From positions 1-7,246 of the forward strand of contig DATKYS010000059.1 of the NCBI GenBank assembly GCA_035528375.1: a stretch of DNA of 7,246 nucleotides. The letters are read 5' to 3'. This DNA comes from a bacterium. Lineage in GTDB: Bacteria > RBG-13-66-14. Below, piece by piece: positions 5,689-7,246 of this stretch; the first letter of the stretch is position 1; each line of letters starts with the position of its first letter. Both the position numbers and the translations under genes were made by a program. Below the pieces are notes generated by a model that was not told the origin of the DNA, did no database searches, and saw nothing but the letters and a program-made list of their open reading frames with translations.

Positions 5689-5711
5689 CCCTCTCCCTCC
5701 TAGGGAGAGGG
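5689..5711. repeat. Palindromic element C, pyrimidine/purine-rich
   Basis: A perfect 10-bp inverted repeat, CCCTCTCCCT with AGGGAGAGGG, surrounds CCT. It is flanked by CC on the left and ATGGGGTGAGGGT on the right. This composition resembles a palindrome seen between genes in many GC-rich genomes. A second GTAGGG (5665-5670) just upstream is not followed by a palindrome and may be a remnant. Confidence 0.65.
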
Positions 5712-5780
5712 ATGGGGTGAGGGTCAAAGCGGCGGAGTGCAAAGTCCCTGCCCTTCCGTCATCGCAATTCGAGAGGTAAT

Positions 5781-5806
5781 GGCCGGAACGGTTTCCTTCT
5801 CCGGCC
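5781..5806 (-). terminator. Hairpin at the end of purN, possible terminator
   Basis: A perfect 7-bp inverted repeat (GGCCGGA at 5781-5787 with TCCGGCC at 5800-5806) begins on the last base of the purN stop codon. The 12-base loop and the absence of a U-tract make it a weak intrinsic terminator; it may act together with the palindromes further on. Confidence 0.4.
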
Positions 5807-6420
5807 TACGTGCGAATCACCCGCCTCCCCTCGACGCGGTACTTTCCCGAGAGCACCAGCCCCGCGGCCTCGGGGTAGAGCGCGTGCTCCTCGACCAGGA
5901 TGCGCTCCGCCAGCGTATCCGGGGTATCATCATCCAGGATCGGCACCACGCGCTGGGCGACTATCGCCCCGCCGTCCAGGCTTGAGTCCACGAAGTGTAC
6001 GGTGCAGCCGGAGAACTTCACCCCGTACTCCAGGGCCTGACGCTGGACCTCCAGGCCGGGGAAGCTGGGCAGGAGGCTGGGGTGGATGTTGAGGATGCGG
6101 CCGGCGAACGGTTCCAGAAGCGGCGCCTTCACCACCCGCATGAAGCCGGCCAGACAGACGAGATCCACGCCGGCCTCGCGGAAGGCCTCGGCGTAATCCC
6201 GGGCGTCGTCGCCGTCCAGCTTGGTCCGGTACTTCGCCGGCACCAGGACCCGAGCGGTCACTCCCAGGGCGCGGGCCTTCTCCAGACCGGCGGCGTCGGG
6301 CCTGTCGGAGAGGACCAGGGCAACTTCGGCGTCCAGCCTCCCGTCGCGGCAGGCCTCGATGAGGGCGACCATGTTGCTGCCGCGACCACTAATCATTATC
6401 CCGATCCGTTTGCCTGGCAA
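5806..6420 (-). CDS. purN: Phosphoribosylglycinamide formyltransferase (PurN)
   Basis: PurN transfers the formyl group of 10-formyl-tetrahydrofolate to glycinamide ribonucleotide, the third step of purine synthesis in the cytoplasm. The 204-residue length matches the family (E. coli 212). Landmarks are the phosphate-binding loop ISGRGSN (10-16), AGFMR (91-95), the catalytic NIHPSLLP (111-118) with Asn111 and His113, and VDSSLDGG (144-151) with the catalytic Asp149. The C-terminal EEHALYP segment (177-183) is also typical. A TTG start at 6420 is chosen: a perfect AGGAGG (6432-6427) lies 6 bases upstream and the protein then begins two residues before the first beta strand. The open frame continues to 6615 but that part covers the divergent promoter and the antisense of the next gene. 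It stands alone, divergent from rfaE2, with no other pur gene in view. Confidence 0.95.
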   Translation of the reverse strand: MPGKRIGIMISGRGSNMVALIEACRDGRLDAEVALVLSDRPDAAGLEKARALGVTARVLVPAKYRTKLDGDDARDYAEAFREAGVDLVCLAGFMRVVKAPLLEPFAGRILNIHPSLLPSFPGLEVQRQALEYGVKFSGCTVHFVDSSLDGGAIVAQRVVPILDDDTPDTLAERILVEEHALYPEAAGLVLSGKYRVEGRRVIRT

Positions 6421-6426
6421 CGCCCA

Positions 6427-6432
6427 CCTCCT
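6427..6432 (-). promoter_or_regulatory. Consensus ribosome binding site that fixes the TTG start of purN
   Basis: AGGAGG on the minus strand lies 6 bases before TTG (6420-6418). No ATG or GTG in frame lies at a suitable distance, so this site decides the start. Confidence 0.8.
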
Positions 6433-6445
6433 GGTACGGCCGAAC

Positions 6446-6474
6446 TTGACCCGTCGGGGAGAGGAGTCTACAAT
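6446..6474 (+). promoter_or_regulatory. Sigma-70 promoter of rfaE2-kdsB
   Basis: TTGACC (6446-6451) and TACAAT (6469-6474) are separated by 17 bases. The start site is expected near 6481, about 24 bases before the ATG at 6505. Its -10 is superimposed on the -10 of the purN promoter on the other strand. Confidence 0.75.
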
Positions 6475-6498
6475 ACCCGCCGTTGCCCACGAGGTCAA
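6470..6498 (-). promoter_or_regulatory. Sigma-70 promoter of purN, mirror image of the rfaE2 promoter
   Basis: On the minus strand TTGACC (6498-6493) and TATTGT (6475-6470) are separated by 17 bases. The start site is expected near 6463, about 43 bases before the TTG start. The -35 lies within the rfaE2 leader, next to that gene's start codon. Confidence 0.65.
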
Positions 6499-6504
6499 GG
6501 TCCG

Positions 6505-7107
6505 ATGAACCGAGTCCTGTCCACCGAGGAGCTGCTCGTCCACTGGGAAGCCGAGGGAAGACCGCGCAAGGTGGTTTTCACCAACGGCTGCTTCGACCTG
6601 CTGCACCCCGGCCACGTCCGGTATCTAACCGCGGCGCGGGGACTGGGCGACTGCCTGGTCGTGGGCCTGAATGACGACGCGGGGGTATCGCGTCTGAAGG
6701 GTCCGTACCGACCGTACCTGACCTTGGCGGTTCGTGCCGAGCTTCTGGCGGCCCTAGAAGCGGTGGATTACGTGGTCCCCTTTTCCGAGGACACGCCGCT
6801 GGAACTGGTAAAGCGACTGCGTCCTGATGTTTTAGTCAAAGGTGGAGGCTACGAGAAGGACATGATCGTAGGTGGCCAAGAGGTTGTGTCCTGGGGGGGC
6901 GAGGTGGTCGTGCTGCCCTTGGAAGATGACTTCTCCACCACGGCTATGGCGCTTGCCATTGGCGATTCGACGAACGCCGAGATGGAGGAAGACATTTCGG
7001 CCATATTCAGGCCTTATGGGGTCGGGATGGGTGGTCGGGCCACTAAGCACAAGGCCAAGCGGGATAAACGAATTCACCGGGCCGGCGGCAGAAGGGGCAG
7101 AAAGTAG
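6505..7107 (+). CDS. rfaE2: D-glycero-beta-D-manno-heptose 1-phosphate adenylyltransferase (RfaE2/HldE C-terminal type) with basic tail
   Basis: This cytoplasmic nucleotidyltransferase converts heptose 1-phosphate and ATP to ADP-heptose, the precursor of the LPS inner core. The cytidylyltransferase-like fold is evident from [16 protein letters not shown] (26-41), containing the HxGH motif HPGH (34-37), then RLKGPYRP (63-70), RAELLAAL (77-84), the [19 protein letters not shown] block (94-114) and STTAM (144-148). It is the stand-alone form; the HldE kinase domain is not fused. The family usually ends near residue 155-160, but this protein continues to 200 with an unusual tail: an acidic patch (159-163) followed by a Gly-, Lys- and Arg-rich end (173-200). 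No frameshift is apparent. The ATG at 6505 has only a weak AAGG 5 bases upstream. Its TAG stop overlaps the kdsB GTG by one base. A related adenylyltransferase with another sugar or glycerol phosphate is possible, but the kdsB neighbour favours heptose. Confidence 0.9.
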   Translation: MNRVLSTEELLVHWEAEGRPRKVVFTNGCFDLLHPGHVRYLTAARGLGDCLVVGLNDDAGVSRLKGPYRPYLTLAVRAELLAALEAVDYVVPFSEDTPLELVKRLRPDVLVKGGGYEKDMIVGGQEVVSWGGEVVVLPLEDDFSTTAMALAIGDSTNAEMEEDISAIFRPYGVGMGGRATKHKAKRDKRIHRAGGRRGRK

Positions 7108-7246
7108 TGAAATCCCCTCGGACGCTCTGCGTTATCCCCGCCCGCTATGCGAGCACCCGCCTGCCCGGCAAGCCCTTGAAGAACCTGGGCGGTCGGCCGC
7201 TCATTCTCCACACCGTCGAGAGGGCCGAGGCCGCGGCCAGCGTTGA
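7107..7246 (+). CDS. kdsB: 3-deoxy-manno-octulosonate cytidylyltransferase (CMP-Kdo synthetase), 5' part only
   Basis: KdsB activates Kdo with CTP to CMP-Kdo for lipid A and inner-core assembly in the cytoplasm. Only the first 46 residues are in the window. They contain the diagnostic nucleotide-binding N-terminus [16 protein letters not shown] (9-24), followed by [13 protein letters not shown] (28-40), which aligns well with E. coli KdsB. The GTG start at 7107 shares its G with the TAG stop of rfaE2 (TAGTG), and AGGGG lies about 9 bases upstream, so translation is probably coupled. The adjacent heptose-activating gene fits an LPS inner-core precursor operon. Other sugar cytidylyltransferases such as NeuA share parts of the motif, but the [13 protein letters not shown] form is characteristic of KdsB. 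Confidence 0.93.
   Translation, partial: MKSPRTLCVIPARYASTRLPGKPLKNLGGRPLILHTVERAEAAASV

Larger units (their letters stand above)
5482..5805. other. Convergent intergenic region with a cluster of palindromes
   Basis: This 324-base gap lies between the 3' ends of the second barrel gene and purN. It holds three perfect-stem palindromes listed separately, a weaker hairpin CGGGC/GCCCG near 5507-5522 that may end the barrel transcript, and the purN-side hairpin at 5781. No protein gene or tRNA was seen. Confidence 0.75.

Noticed and set aside
6421-6615. 65-residue N-terminal extension of the purN frame
   Set aside because: It overlaps the divergent promoter and the antisense of rfaE2. A consensus AGGAGG in front of TTG at 6420 gives the normal PurN length.
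1-7246. CRISPR array, insertion sequence, tRNA or rRNA gene
   Set aside because: No regularly spaced repeats, transposase motifs, terminal inverted repeats around a gene, or tRNA/rRNA landmarks were seen.

Overview
The window is a gene-dense, GC-rich stretch of a chromosome from a diderm (Gram-negative) bacterium. Enzymes for the Kdo and heptose parts of lipopolysaccharide, two signal-peptide-bearing outer-membrane beta-barrels and an FtsE protein all point that way. Promoters read as ordinary sigma-70 type (TTGACC/TTGACA, 17-18 bp spacer, TATAAT-like). Five of nine genes start with GTG or TTG. The phylum cannot be fixed from this window; the mix of conserved housekeeping genes with divergent members (thiL, the PhoU protein, the barrels) suggests a poorly sampled environmental lineage, but that is a guess.

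Left part (1-3767, minus strand). A strong promoter near 3750 drives a Na+/phosphate cotransporter-family gene, a PhoU-domain gene and thiL (thiamine-monophosphate kinase). The three are tightly packed: each of the first two stop codons lies inside the Shine-Dalgarno sequence of the next gene, so they look translationally coupled. After thiL comes a GC-rich hairpin, then a near-consensus promoter for ftsE, which runs off the left edge.

Middle (3768-5481, plus strand). Divergent from the transporter operon are two tandem genes for related small outer-membrane beta-barrel proteins of 216 and 221 residues. Each has its own extended -10 promoter, and the two promoters share an almost identical 12-base core (CTGTGCTAWACT), so the duplication seems to have included the promoter. 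A GC-rich hairpin terminator separates the genes.

Intergenic (5482-5805). This convergent gap contains two dispersed-type palindromes of identical architecture but different arm sequence, plus a third, pyrimidine/purine-rich palindrome. No gene was seen in it.

Right part (5806-7246). purN (minus strand) and an rfaE2-like heptose-1-phosphate adenylyltransferase gene (plus strand) diverge from what looks like one symmetric bidirectional promoter, with the two -10 elements superimposed. The rfaE2 stop overlaps by one base the GTG start of kdsB (CMP-Kdo synthetase), which runs off the right edge; together they form an LPS inner-core precursor operon.

No clear undescribed multi-gene system is visible. 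The points most worth checking are the symmetric purN/rfaE2 promoter, the poly-G tract inside the transporter promoter, the PhoU protein with a degraded second metal motif beside a separate transporter, the non-canonical ThiL motifs, the basic tail on the RfaE2 protein and the covarying intergenic palindromes.
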